Assembly (NCBI RefSeq): GCF_003443535.1
Contig: NZ_CP031946.1
Location: 1,550,001-1,614,000, forward strand
Origin: Ruegeria sp. AD91A
GTDB lineage: Bacteria; Pseudomonadota; Alphaproteobacteria; Rhodobacterales; Rhodobacteraceae
Length of the DNA: 64,000 bases
Direction of reading: 5' to 3'
Positions 51,900 through 60,446 of the stretch are shown here, piece after piece (within the stretch, counting starts at the first letter, position 1; every line of letters starts with the position of its first letter). Made by a program: the position numbers and the translations under genes. The notes under the pieces are model-generated. The model was not told the DNA's origin. It saw nothing but the letters and a program-made list of their open reading frames with translations, and did not search any database.

Positions 51900-53330
51900 T
51901 CAGAGCCCCTTGGCGCGATAGCTTTTGGCCACGCGGTCGATCGCGACGATATAGGCCGCAGTACGCAGGTCTTCGACATCGTCACGGCTGTGCCACACCT
52001 CACGCATCGACTGGTAGGCAATACGCATGGTGTCATCGAGGCCTGAGCGCACCAGTTCAAGCTCATCAGCACCCTTGAGGTACTTGGCCTTGAAGTCTGG
52101 CGACATCGACCACGCATCACCCAGATAACGGTCCAGCCGCTCCAGCTCGCTGACAATCAGTTCATGCCGCGCCTCTTCCTGGCGACGCTGCATCCGACCG
52201 AAACGAATGTGGCTAAGGTTCTTGACCCATTCGAAATAAGATACCGTCACACCGCCCGCGTTGGCATACATATCCGGGATGATGATGGTGCCTTTCTTGC
52301 GAAGAACCTCATCCGCGCCAGCAGTGACCGGGCCATTCGCGGCCTCTATGATCAAAGGCGCTTTGATCCGATCAGCGTTGGACAGGTTGATGACAGCTTC
52401 TAGGGCTGCCGGGATCAGGATATCGCACTCAGCCTCCAGAACGCTTGCGCCTTCTGCTGAATGTGTCGCGTCCGGGTAATCCTTGACCCCACCATGCTTG
52501 ACGATCCACTGCCGAACGGCTTCGACATCGATACCGTCCGGGTTGTACAACGCCCCGTCCCACTCGATGATACCGACAACGCGCGAGCCGTCTTCCTCGC
52601 TCAGGAACTTTGCCGCGTGGTAGCCCACGTTGCCGAGCCCCTGCACCACGACGCGCTTTCCATCCAGCTTTCCCGACAGGCCAGCCTTCTGGATGTCTTC
52701 AGGGTGACGAAAAAACTCGCGCAGAGCATATTGTATGCCACGACCGGTCGCCTCGACCCGCCCCGCGATGCCACCTGCGTTCAATGGCTTACCGGTCACA
52801 CAGGCACGCGCATTGATATCGGTGGTGTTCATCCGCGCGTATTGGTCGGCCATCCAGGCCATTTCGCGTTCGCCCGTGCCCATGTCGGGCGCCGGAACGT
52901 TTTGCGACGGGTTGATCAGATCGCGCTTGGCAAGCTCATAGGCAAAGCGTCGCGTGATCTGTTCCAGCTCGTGCTCTTCGTATTTCCGCGGATCGATGCA
53001 AAGCCCACCTTTCGAACCGCCGAACGGTGTTTCGACAAGAGCACATTTGTAGGTCATCAGCGCAGCCAGAGCTTCGACCTCATCCTGGTTCACCGCGGTA
53101 GCGTAGCGAATGCCGCCTTTGACCGGCTCCATATGTTCGGAATGGACAGACCTGTACCCGGTGAAGGTGTGGATCTCGCCGCGCAGGCGCACACCAAACC
53201 GAACGGTGTAGGTCGCGTTACAAACCCGGATTTTCTGCTCCAGCCCCGGCGGCAGTTCCATCAGGGCTGCCGCCCTGTTGAACATCAGGTCAACACTTTC
53301 GCGAAAGCTTGGTTCTTGGATGCCGGTCAT
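51900..53330 (-). CDS. gdhA: Glutamate dehydrogenase (Glu/Leu/Phe/Val family)
   Basis: The 476-residue enzyme interconverts glutamate and 2-oxoglutarate plus ammonia. The N-terminal substrate domain has VKGGIRYA, ALMTYKCALVETPFGGSKGG with catalytic lysines near residue 105, and PAPDMGTGEREMAWM; the C-terminal nucleotide domain has VVVQGLGNVGYHAAKFL near 225 and GIIEWDGALYNPDG. Length and motifs fit the NAD-type in this family, but cofactor use cannot be proved. The start at 53330 follows AGGATTT-type sequence; an upstream start at 53399 adds 23 residues. Its upstream region is shared with the Tad genes. Confidence 0.93.
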   Translation of the reverse strand: MTGIQEPSFRESVDLMFNRAAALMELPPGLEQKIRVCNATYTVRFGVRLRGEIHTFTGYRSVHSEHMEPVKGGIRYATAVNQDEVEALAALMTYKCALVETPFGGSKGGLCIDPRKYEEHELEQITRRFAYELAKRDLINPSQNVPAPDMGTGEREMAWMADQYARMNTTDINARACVTGKPLNAGGIAGRVEATGRGIQYALREFFRHPEDIQKAGLSGKLDGKRVVVQGLGNVGYHAAKFLSEEDGSRVVGIIEWDGALYNPDGIDVEAVRQWIVKHGGVKDYPDATHSAEGASVLEAECDILIPAALEAVINLSNADRIKAPLIIEAANGPVTAGADEVLRKKGTIIIPDMYANAGGVTVSYFEWVKNLSHIRFGRMQRRQEEARHELIVSELERLDRYLGDAWSMSPDFKAKYLKGADELELVRSGLDDTMRIAYQSMREVWHSRDDVEDLRTAAYIVAIDRVAKSYRAKGL

Positions 53331-53429
53331 AAAATCCTCCGTACCGCTGGATGACGAAACGTCATGACGTTTTGTCGCACCACTCAACGCTGGCTGCAAT
53401 CAAACAATGCACTTTTTTTCATCACCTTC

Positions 53430-53444
53430 TTAATAGCAACTTAA
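53430..53444. promoter_or_regulatory. Possible CtrA binding site
   Basis: TTAA-TAGCAAC-TTAA matches the core of the CtrA consensus (TTAA-N7-TTAA) in the 334-base gap between gdhA and the TadG-like gene. CtrA controls motility and pili in roseobacters. The rest of the gap holds a hairpin at 53545-53576 and an AT-rich stretch. Confidence 0.4.
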
Positions 53445-53544
53445 GCACCTGATAGTGAGTCGCCCAATCCGGTCAATCGCTTAACGGATTGTCTTCATTT
53501 CATCGACAGACCGGGGGGAATCGCGAAAATTATACCCCTTGAGT

Positions 53545-53576
53545 GCGCAAAAAGGCCGAAACCAAGCCTTTTTCGC
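53545..53576. terminator. Terminator-like hairpin upstream of the Tad genes
   Basis: AAAAAGGC (53549-53556) pairs with GCCTTTTT (53566-53573), extended by GCG/CGC with one bulge, so T runs lie in both arms. It could terminate transcription in either direction or attenuate the Tad operon, since it lies about 90 bases before its first start codon. Confidence 0.5.
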
Positions 53577-53664
53577 CCAATTCACGCCACGTTTGAAAAC
53601 TAAATTTAACCCAAATTTCCTTTCTTTGACGCACGACTTCCATGTGCGAGGCGGAGTCATAAAT

Positions 53665-55362
53665 ATGATAATTTTCTCGCTTCAGAACGACGGCTCGAAG
53701 CCGACGCGCAAGATTTCCTGGTTGCGGCGGTTTGCCAAAAAAGAAGACGGCACTTTTACAATCTTCACCCTGCTCATTTTAATCCTGATGCTGGCCATCA
53801 CCGGTATGGCGATGGATCTGATGACGTATGAACGTGACCGCGCCAGCCTGCAATCCACGCTGGACCGCGCGGTTCTTGCTGCCGCTGACCTTGACCAGAA
53901 GCTGCCGCCCAAGGATGTTGTCGACGCCTATATGGAAAAGGCCGGGTTGGGCCATCTTGAGAAAACTGTGACAGTCACCGAAGGGTTTGGGTCAAGAAAA
54001 GTTGCCGCGACCGCCAATGCTGTTGTTCCGACGCGTTTCATGAGGTTCGGAAAAGTTACCGAACTGAACATGAAAGCGGCAAGCACAGCAATAGAGTCCA
54101 TCGGTTCTGTCGAAATCTCGCTGGTTCTGGACATGTCGGGGTCCATGACAAGGTCTTCCGCCACCGCCGGAAAATCGAAGATCGAAGTGTTGAGGAGCGC
54201 GGCGAAAGGTTTTGTCACCAAAATGCTTGAGGAATCGGGCGAAACGAAGATTTCGATGTCGATTGTTCCCTATGCTACCCAAGTCAATGGCGGGCAGGAC
54301 ATCCTGGGTAAATTCACTAACGTGACCTCAGAGCACAACTATTCCCATTGCGTGAACTTTACCTCGGGGCAATTCGGGTCTGTAACCCTTGATCCCACTA
54401 CCTTTTATCAGCGCACCGGACATTTCGATCCATGGCGTTACACGCGAGCAACTGTAAACGGCCGGACGACTGATGGCGAACCTCCTGCCTACCTTGTTTG
54501 CCCCGTTCGCGCTGGCAGTGAGATTACAGCCGTCACAGACAACGTCCAATATCTGCACAATCGTATCGATGCCCTGACCGCAAGCGGCAACACATCCATT
54601 GATGTGGGCATGAAATGGGGCGTAGGTATGCTGGATCCGTCATTCAAGCCCGTGGTCAGCGCCTTGGCCACCGAAAACAAGGTGCCTACCAAATTTGCCA
54701 ATCGCCCGGAATCTTATGACTCGGACGTGCTTAAAGTCGTGATCGTAATGACTGACGGGCAAAACACCACGCAGTACATGTTGGACCCGTCGGTTCGCAG
54801 TGGGCAGACTGACGTCTGGTTCAATCCAGAATTTGAACGCGCAGACGGCAGTAAAGGTGAGTACAGTATTCGCTACTACCACGACCCGCAGGGGAACAAT
54901 CCGGACCGGTGGGTTTGGATGCAGCACACCGAAGAAAACGGCAACTACGTGACCGCAGAACATCCTTTCGGCAATCCACCGAACGAAAACCCAACAAATG
55001 AAGAAGTTGGAACTGCCACACGTCTTTCGTATCCAGAACTGTTCAATCGGGCTTCGCTGTGGTGGAATGCCAAGAACAACTTCTATTGGCAAAACAACCA
55101 CGAGAATACCTGGTACTACAACCTAAGGAAGTCAGTGGGATCGTCCACAAAGAACGCGCGCACGGCCAGTATCTGTGGCGCCGCCAAGGACAAGGGCGTC
55201 ATCATCTACGGCATCGCTTTCGAAGCCCCGACCAGCGGCTTGAACACCATCAAGTCCTGCGCAAGCTCGGACAGCCATGTACACAACGTAAAAGGATTGG
55301 ATCTAGACGAAGCGTTTACTGCGATTGCTTCTTCCATCCGCAAACTGAGGTTGACCCAATGA
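53665..55362 (+). CDS. TadG-like pilus assembly protein with von Willebrand factor A domain
   Basis: The 565-residue protein has a positively charged N-terminus, the TadE/TadG-type segment (EDGTFTIFTLLILILMLAI with Phe/Ile-rich helix, residues about 30-50), a DUF2134-like part, then a VWA domain with the metal-site motif LVLDMSGSM near residue 156 and late VVIVMTDGQNTT. TadG-type proteins are minor components of Tad (Flp) pilus systems. The ATG at 53665 has AGGCGGAG about 10 bases upstream and begins the family-like start. It overlaps the next gene by four bases. Confidence 0.87.
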   Translation: MIIFSLQNDGSKPTRKISWLRRFAKKEDGTFTIFTLLILILMLAITGMAMDLMTYERDRASLQSTLDRAVLAAADLDQKLPPKDVVDAYMEKAGLGHLEKTVTVTEGFGSRKVAATANAVVPTRFMRFGKVTELNMKAASTAIESIGSVEISLVLDMSGSMTRSSATAGKSKIEVLRSAAKGFVTKMLEESGETKISMSIVPYATQVNGGQDILGKFTNVTSEHNYSHCVNFTSGQFGSVTLDPTTFYQRTGHFDPWRYTRATVNGRTTDGEPPAYLVCPVRAGSEITAVTDNVQYLHNRIDALTASGNTSIDVGMKWGVGMLDPSFKPVVSALATENKVPTKFANRPESYDSDVLKVVIVMTDGQNTTQYMLDPSVRSGQTDVWFNPEFERADGSKGEYSIRYYHDPQGNNPDRWVWMQHTEENGNYVTAEHPFGNPPNENPTNEEVGTATRLSYPELFNRASLWWNAKNNFYWQNNHENTWYYNLRKSVGSSTKNARTASICGAAKDKGVIIYGIAFEAPTSGLNTIKSCASSDSHVHNVKGLDLDEAFTAIASSIRKLRLTQ

Positions 55363-55889
55363 TCCGCAAATCGCTGTCAATTCTCCGTGCATTCAAGCGA
55401 TCTGAGACCGGGAACGCGACGATCGAGTTTGTCATGATCATTCCGTTTTTCCTGGCATTTCTTGGTATTGGTGGGGAGATGTCAATCATCACCACCAAGC
55501 ACGCCGCGCTGGAACGTGGTGTTGATCTGGTCGTGCGGGACATTCGTCTGGGCACAGGCACCAACTGGAGCCATGATGTTATCAAGGACCGGATATGCGA
55601 CGTTTCCGGCATCAAAGATTGTAAAACCAACCTGCGGCTGCAAATGCTTCGTCAGAATGCATTCAATGGCATCGTTCTTTCGGATGAAATCCCCTGCACC
55701 GACAGTTCGGAAGACCCCAAGCCAGTGCTGGATTTCAAAAGCGGGGCATCCAATGAGCTGATGATTTTGCGCGCCTGCCTGCGTATCGATCCTGTTCTGG
55801 AAAGCTCGATCATCGCAAACACAGTGGTCGACGAAAGCGGCCACTATGCTGTGACCGCAACGACCGCATTCGTGCAGGAGCCACGGTAA
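55359..55889 (+). CDS. TadE family pilus assembly protein
   Basis: The 176-residue protein has a short basic N-terminus and the TadE-type hydrophobic helix with the glutamate near its start (SETGNATIEFVMIIPFFLAF, residues about 16-36), the signature of prepilin-like Tad minor pilins. It overlaps the TadG-like stop (ATGA). Four cysteines in the rest of the protein (DRICDV, IKDCKT, EIPCTD, LRACLR) could form disulfides in the periplasm. Confidence 0.85.
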   Translation: MIRKSLSILRAFKRSETGNATIEFVMIIPFFLAFLGIGGEMSIITTKHAALERGVDLVVRDIRLGTGTNWSHDVIKDRICDVSGIKDCKTNLRLQMLRQNAFNGIVLSDEIPCTDSSEDPKPVLDFKSGASNELMILRACLRIDPVLESSIIANTVVDESGHYAVTATTAFVQEPR

Positions 55890-55893
55890 AGCT

Positions 55894-56493
55894 ATGTCTG
55901 TATTCAGAAACGTGAAAAACCGCATCAAGGCCTTCAAGCAGGACGAAAGTGGCATTCTGACCGTCGAGGCCATCATGATCTTCCCACTGTTGCTGTGGAC
56001 GATTACGTTTACATTCACCGCCTTTGAGGGATTTCGCCAAAGCGCGTCAAATCTGAAGGCAGCCTATACGGTCAGCGACCTGATCTCACGTGAATCGGCC
56101 GCTGTGACGGATGTCTATATCGACTCGCTTCACGAACTTATGGGCGAAATGATCAACAACCGGTCTGAAGTCCGCATTCGCGTCTCGCTGGTCCGTTTTG
56201 ACGAAAGCGACAACCGCCATTATGTAGAGTGGTCAACCGTTCGAGGCTATGACACAGAATGGAACGACAACAACATCCAGGAAATCGAAACCCGCCTTCC
56301 GCCAATGCCGGATCAGGACACGGTCATTCTGGTGGAAACGTCCAACGAGTATATTCCTCAGTTCAAACCTGGTTGGGATCTGGCCACCGGTATCACCTTT
56401 GAAAACTTCATCTTCACCCGCCCCCGCTTTTCCACCAAGGTCGCCTGCAACCTAGTGCGGCCTCCGGTCGTCTGCGTGGATAATAGCGCTTAA
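55894..56493 (+). CDS. TadE-like pilus assembly protein (second)
   Basis: The 199-residue protein starts with a basic stretch and the helix DESGILTVEAIMIFPLLLWT with the glutamate at the pilin-like position, then a periplasmic domain. It is 4 bases after the TadE gene. Three consecutive TadE/G-type genes form one operon, but no pilin (flp), peptidase, secretin or motor genes are in the window. Its last 42 bases overlap the convergent membrane gene. Confidence 0.83.
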   Translation: MSVFRNVKNRIKAFKQDESGILTVEAIMIFPLLLWTITFTFTAFEGFRQSASNLKAAYTVSDLISRESAAVTDVYIDSLHELMGEMINNRSEVRIRVSLVRFDESDNRHYVEWSTVRGYDTEWNDNNIQEIETRLPPMPDQDTVILVETSNEYIPQFKPGWDLATGITFENFIFTRPRFSTKVACNLVRPPVVCVDNSA

Positions 56494-56934
56494 GATCTCT
56501 GACATGAACTTGGCCTCGGCGGCAGACGTCATGCCGCCTACGCCGACACGGTGACCAATCCGCCACCACAATCCGGGGGCCCATTGTTTTGTTGCTTTGT
56601 GCTTTGTACGAACCAGAAAGCCGTTTGACGGTTTGAATGCGAACGCACCGCGATCCACCGATTCAATATCGTCCACTTTTGCGATCACCTGGCCTGACCC
56701 AGTACGCAAATCCGACTGCGTCAATTCAATATGGTCCTGGGTCGCCTGCCAAACGCGGTAGGCCAGCCAAAGCGACGCGCCACCAACGGCAAACAGAAAC
56801 ACTTGCCACTCCGGTTCTGGCGGCGATGCCAAAGCAACGTATGTAACCAGCGCCCCGACCGTCGACAGCATCCCTACTCCGACCCACCGTCTGGGGGATG
56901 ATGCCTGAATCGTTGCCAGCACTTCGTCCTGCAT
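56452..56934 (-). CDS. Membrane protein of unknown function
   Basis: The 160-residue protein has two hydrophobic helices near the N-terminus (VGVGMLSTVGALVTYVALAS, QVFLFAVGGASLWLAYRVW) and a cytoplasmic or periplasmic domain (VIAKVDDIESVDRGAFAFKPSNG), resembling PH-like small membrane proteins of Rhodobacterales. The ATG at 56934 is preceded by AGGAG 6 bases before. The 3' end overlaps the TadE-like gene by 42 bases, so the transcripts are antisense there. Confidence 0.7.
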   Translation of the reverse strand: MQDEVLATIQASSPRRWVGVGMLSTVGALVTYVALASPPEPEWQVFLFAVGGASLWLAYRVWQATQDHIELTQSDLRTGSGQVIAKVDDIESVDRGAFAFKPSNGFLVRTKHKATKQWAPGLWWRIGHRVGVGGMTSAAEAKFMSEILSAIIHADDRRPH

Positions 56935-57091
56935 GGATGTCTCCTGTTCGTTCAACTTCGGCTTAGCGACTTTCCATCGGAAACAACAGGGCTTTGGTCA
57001 CGCAGCAAATTTGCACAGGTCCGGTTAGTTCACGCAAATTGACCGCATTCACGCATAGGTTACATGCTGATCAAACGAACCGGAGGCCAAC

Positions 57092-58003
57092 ATGTCCCTT
57101 AGACCTACATTGGAAACACGCAGGGCCACCCCGACAATGGAAGGGGCTGGCGTGAAACTTCACCGCGCATTCGGGTTTCAGGACCCGTCAGAACTTGATC
57201 CTTTTCTGCTGTTCGATGACTTCAGAAATGAACGGCCTCAGGACTATCAGGCCGGTTTTCCCTGGCATCCGCATCGCGGGATCGAGACGATCACCTATGT
57301 TCTGGCCGGATCGGTCGAGCATTCGGATTCGCTGGGCAACACCGGCACTCTGGGCGCCGGTGACGTACAATGGATGACGGCGGGGTCCGGTATCCTGCAT
57401 CAGGAGATGCCCCAGGGAAACACCTCGGGGCAGATGCACGGGTTTCAACTTTGGGGCAACCTGCCTTCGGATCAGAAGATGACTGCCCCGCGCTATCAGG
57501 ATGTTCAAAGCAAGGACATCCCCGAAGTCACTGATGACGACGGCACGACCGTTCGGGTGATTGTCGGCGATTTCTGGGGCAAGACCGGCCCCGTGGATGG
57601 CATCGCGGCAGATCCACAATATCTGGACATCTCGGTCCCCGCAGGTTTGAAAAAGACCTTCCGCATTGACACTTACCGTCGTGCCTTTGCATATGTGTTT
57701 CAAGGTCAGGCAGCCTTTGCAGATGCATCACAACCGTCCGGTGTGCTGCTGGAGAAAGAGATCGCCGGGCAAGAGATGAATATCCGGGATATGTCGGGCG
57801 ACCGCACGCTTGTCCGTTTCGGGACGGGGGACGAAATCACCGTTCAGGCTGGCCCCGAAGGCGTGCGGTTTCTGCTAATCTCGGGGGCTCCGATCAATGA
57901 ACCCGTCGCCTGGCATGGCCCGATCGTGATGAACACGCGGGCCGAACTTGAACAAGCCTTTCGGGACCTGCGCAACGGGACCTTCATTCGCCCTGCGCAC
58001 TGA
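57092..58003 (+). CDS. Pirin family protein
   Basis: The 303-residue protein is a double beta-barrel cupin of the pirin type: FLLFDDFRNERPQDYQAGFPWHPHRGIETI carries the metal histidines (shown as HPHRGIETI near residue 62), followed by VEHSDSLGN, and HQEMPQGN near 108. Pirins bind metal and some have quercetinase activity; the substrate is unknown. It is a single gene on the plus strand, convergent with a TetR regulator; the stops lie 21 bases apart. Confidence 0.9.
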   Translation: MSLRPTLETRRATPTMEGAGVKLHRAFGFQDPSELDPFLLFDDFRNERPQDYQAGFPWHPHRGIETITYVLAGSVEHSDSLGNTGTLGAGDVQWMTAGSGILHQEMPQGNTSGQMHGFQLWGNLPSDQKMTAPRYQDVQSKDIPEVTDDDGTTVRVIVGDFWGKTGPVDGIAADPQYLDISVPAGLKKTFRIDTYRRAFAYVFQGQAAFADASQPSGVLLEKEIAGQEMNIRDMSGDRTLVRFGTGDEITVQAGPEGVRFLLISGAPINEPVAWHGPIVMNTRAELEQAFRDLRNGTFIRPAH

Positions 58004-58024
58004 CACTGTGACGGTCTGGCCGTG

Positions 58025-58612
58025 TCAGGCCGTCACCGCCTTATGCACCATGTTCCAATAGATCTGTTCAACCTCGTCCAGTGACAGCCGCCCTCCGGAC
58101 CTGTACCAGGTCATCACACCGTTCAACATGGCAATCACCGCCAGCGTGGCGATCTTGGTGTCCGGTATTGCAAACTGACCAGCCTGTTGGCCAGAGTGAA
58201 GGATGTCTTCCAACGCGTTTTCGTACTGACGCCGAAGGTCTTCGATTTCGGCGAAGTTTTCGGGTGAGAGGTTGCGCAGTTCCATATAGGCGATGAACAC
58301 CTCGTCAGGGCGTTGCAAATGGAAACGAATGTGAAAGCCAACAAATCGGCGCAACGCTTGCTGACAGTCATCGCAGCGCTCCAGCGCGTTGAGCGCTGAA
58401 AGCAGCTCCTGCATATGTTCCCGCATTAACCGATACAGCAAACTCTGCTTGTCCGGCGTGTAATTGTACAACGCCCCCGCTTGAACGCCGACCTCTTTCG
58501 CGATCTGTCGCATCGAGACCGCTGCATAGCCGTGGCGGGCAAACAGGTTCAGGGCCGCCTTTCGGATGCGCGGGCCTGTAATATCAGAGTGGGAGCCTTG
58601 AGTACGTGCCAT
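58025..58612 (-). CDS. TetR family transcriptional regulator
   Basis: The 195-residue protein has an N-terminal TetR helix-turn-helix (SMRQIAKEVGVQAGALYNY, about residues 34-52) and a helical ligand domain (MRELLSALNALERCDDCQQALR-like region, then VFIAYMELRNLSPENFAEIEDL). A perfect palindrome 14 bases upstream is a probable autoregulatory operator. The ATG at 58612 was chosen over 58633 because it starts in the family-like way (MARTQGS). Target genes are not obvious; the divergent lipoprotein may be one. Confidence 0.88.
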   Translation of the reverse strand: MARTQGSHSDITGPRIRKAALNLFARHGYAAVSMRQIAKEVGVQAGALYNYTPDKQSLLYRLMREHMQELLSALNALERCDDCQQALRRFVGFHIRFHLQRPDEVFIAYMELRNLSPENFAEIEDLRRQYENALEDILHSGQQAGQFAIPDTKIATLAVIAMLNGVMTWYRSGGRLSLDEVEQIYWNMVHKAVTA

Positions 58613-58626
58613 GCGCCCACAGTATC

Positions 58627-58640
58627 TGAACAAATGTTCA
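58627..58640. promoter_or_regulatory. TetR-type operator
   Basis: TGAACA-AA-TGTTCA is a perfect 14-base palindrome 14 bases upstream of the TetR gene and 74 bases before the divergent lipoprotein, where an autorepressing TetR would bind. Confidence 0.65.
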
Positions 58641-58714
58641 TATAGAACCCCGCTTGATCGACGTCAGTAAAAGGTGCATCACGAAAGGACGAGCGAAACC
58701 GAAAAGCGTGCCAC

Positions 58715-58963
58715 ATGAAACTGCTGCCTGTTCTGCCTATTATTCTTGTGTTTGCGGGGTGTTCAGACTTTCCCGAACTTGAAGGAAGTGAATCGACCTC
58801 GGTCAAATCGGCCCCCTACCCGCGTCTTGTCCCGTTGCAGGAAACTTTGGGGCCTTCTATTGACCCCATCAGCCAGGCCGCAGAGGTGGAAGAAGACCTG
58901 ACGCAGCGCAGCGAGGCGCTGGCTAAAAAGGCCCAGGCGCTGCAAAACGCGCAAACCAACTAA
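58715..58963 (+). CDS. Small lipoprotein
   Basis: The 82-residue protein has a lipoprotein signal peptide with lipobox VFAGC at residues 12-16, then an unstructured part and a short helix (EDLTQRSEALAKKAQALQNA). A small envelope protein of this kind has no assigned role. It may be regulated by the divergent TetR protein. The hom gene follows after 127 bases. Confidence 0.75.
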   Translation: MKLLPVLPIILVFAGCSDFPELEGSESTSVKSAPYPRLVPLQETLGPSIDPISQAAEVEEDLTQRSEALAKKAQALQNAQTN

Positions 58964-58983
58964 AGCGCGACATTTCATGCCTA

Positions 58984-59043
58984 CAATCCCCCGGTGACGG
59001 ATTGCACCCTTGGCCTGAACCCGATAAGGCAGCGCTGATCGGG
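58984..59043 (+). other. Leader of hom with two hairpins
   Basis: CAATCC (58984-58989) pairs with GGATTG (58999-59004), and CCCGAT (59020-59025) with ATCGGG (59038-59043). The 127-base stretch before hom has no gene. These could be a terminator for the lipoprotein gene or an attenuator; no leader peptide rich in Thr, Ile or Met is visible, and I match it to no riboswitch class. Confidence 0.35.
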
Positions 59044-59090
59044 CGGGTGTCCGAATTCAGATAAGTTTCGAGCGAAAAGGAACCCACGAA

Positions 59091-60377
59091 ATGACACAGG
59101 CACTGCGGCTGGGAATTGCGGGCTTGGGAACTGTCGGCGTGGGTGTCGTCAAGATTGTCCGCCGCCATGCAGAGTTGCTGAAGACACGCACGGGCCGATC
59201 GATTGAAATCGTGGCCGTATCTGCGCGGGATCCAAACAAAAACCGTGGCGTGAACCTGTCAGATTATGCGTGGGAAACCGACCCGGTTGCACTGGCAAAA
59301 CGCGACGATATCGATGTCTATGTCGAACTGATGGGCGGCGAAAACGGCCCTGCCAAAGCCTCGGTCGAAGCCGCGCTGGCCAGCGGTAAAGATGTCGTGA
59401 CCGCCAACAAGGCGTTGCTGGCTATCCACGGGCAGGGACTGGCCGAACAGGCCGAAGCCGCAGGTCGCGTCATCCGGTTTGAGGCCGCAGTCGCGGGCGG
59501 TATCCCCGTAATCAAATCCCTGACCGAAGGGCTGGCCGGAAACGAGATCACGCGTGTGATGGGCGTGATGAACGGCACCTGCAACTACATTTTGACCCGG
59601 ATGCAATCGCAGCGCCAGGGCTATAACGCCCTGTTCGACGAATGCGCCGAACTTGGGTATCTTGAGGCCGACCCCAATCTGGATGTCGGTGGCATCGACG
59701 CCGCGCACAAACTGGCTTTGCTGGCCTCGATTGCTTTTGGCACCAAGCCGAATTTCGACGGGATCGAAATCGAAGGCATTCAGCAAATCAGCCTCGACGA
59801 TATCGACCAGGCAGAGGATATGGGCTTCCGCATCAAGCTGCTGGGCGTGGCACAGCGCACTGCGCGCGGGCTGGAGCAGCGCATGCAGCCTTGCCTTGTG
59901 CCCAGCGACTCGCCGTTGGGTCAATTGGAAGGCGGCACCAACATGGTGGTGATCGAAGGCGACGCGGTGGAACAGGTTGTTCTGCGCGGCCCCGGTGCAG
60001 GCGAAGGCCCGACCGCCAGCGCCGTAATGGGCGACGTCTGCGATCTGGCACGAGGGTTGCAAATCCCGACCTTTGGTCGACCGGCCAATTCGCTGGAAAC
60101 CGCAGCCCCCGCTGTCACCGGTCTGCCGGCGCCTTATTATCTGCGGCTGGGCCTGTTGGACAAACCCGGTGCTCTGGCCAAGGTTGCAGCCATTCTGGGC
60201 GATGCGGGTGTCTCGATTGACCGGATGCGCCAGTATGCCCATGCCGAAAGCACAGCGCCTGTGTTGATCGTTACCCACAAAACCACCCGCGCCGCGCTGG
60301 ACGTCGCGCTGGACCGGTTCCGGGAAACGGATGTGGTAGCTGGCGACCCCGTCGCTTTGCGGATTGAAGAGGTTTGA
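59091..60377 (+). CDS. hom: Homoserine dehydrogenase
   Basis: This enzyme reduces aspartate semialdehyde to homoserine on the path to threonine and methionine. The 428-residue protein has the dinucleotide fold (AGLGTVGVGVV near residue 10), the catalytic domain (VTANKALLAIHG near 103, MNGTCNYILTRMQ near 161, with ECAELGYLEADPNLDVGG near 185), and a C-terminal ACT domain (YYLRLGLLDKPGALAKVAAI from about 347), typical of threonine-inhibited monofunctional forms. glpX and recJ follow on the same strand, an order I recall in roseobacters. Confidence 0.96.
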   Translation: MTQALRLGIAGLGTVGVGVVKIVRRHAELLKTRTGRSIEIVAVSARDPNKNRGVNLSDYAWETDPVALAKRDDIDVYVELMGGENGPAKASVEAALASGKDVVTANKALLAIHGQGLAEQAEAAGRVIRFEAAVAGGIPVIKSLTEGLAGNEITRVMGVMNGTCNYILTRMQSQRQGYNALFDECAELGYLEADPNLDVGGIDAAHKLALLASIAFGTKPNFDGIEIEGIQQISLDDIDQAEDMGFRIKLLGVAQRTARGLEQRMQPCLVPSDSPLGQLEGGTNMVVIEGDAVEQVVLRGPGAGEGPTASAVMGDVCDLARGLQIPTFGRPANSLETAAPAVTGLPAPYYLRLGLLDKPGALAKVAAILGDAGVSIDRMRQYAHAESTAPVLIVTHKTTRAALDVALDRFRETDVVAGDPVALRIEEV

Positions 60378-60446
60378 ACTTGCGGCCTGCATGAAACGCA
60401 AGCTATGCCGATAGAAACGGCTTTAATGACCAGAGGATACTGAACA

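Noticed and set aside
59259..60401. Long open frame antisense to hom (380 codons)
   Set aside because: Homoserine dehydrogenase with its ACT domain explains the region.
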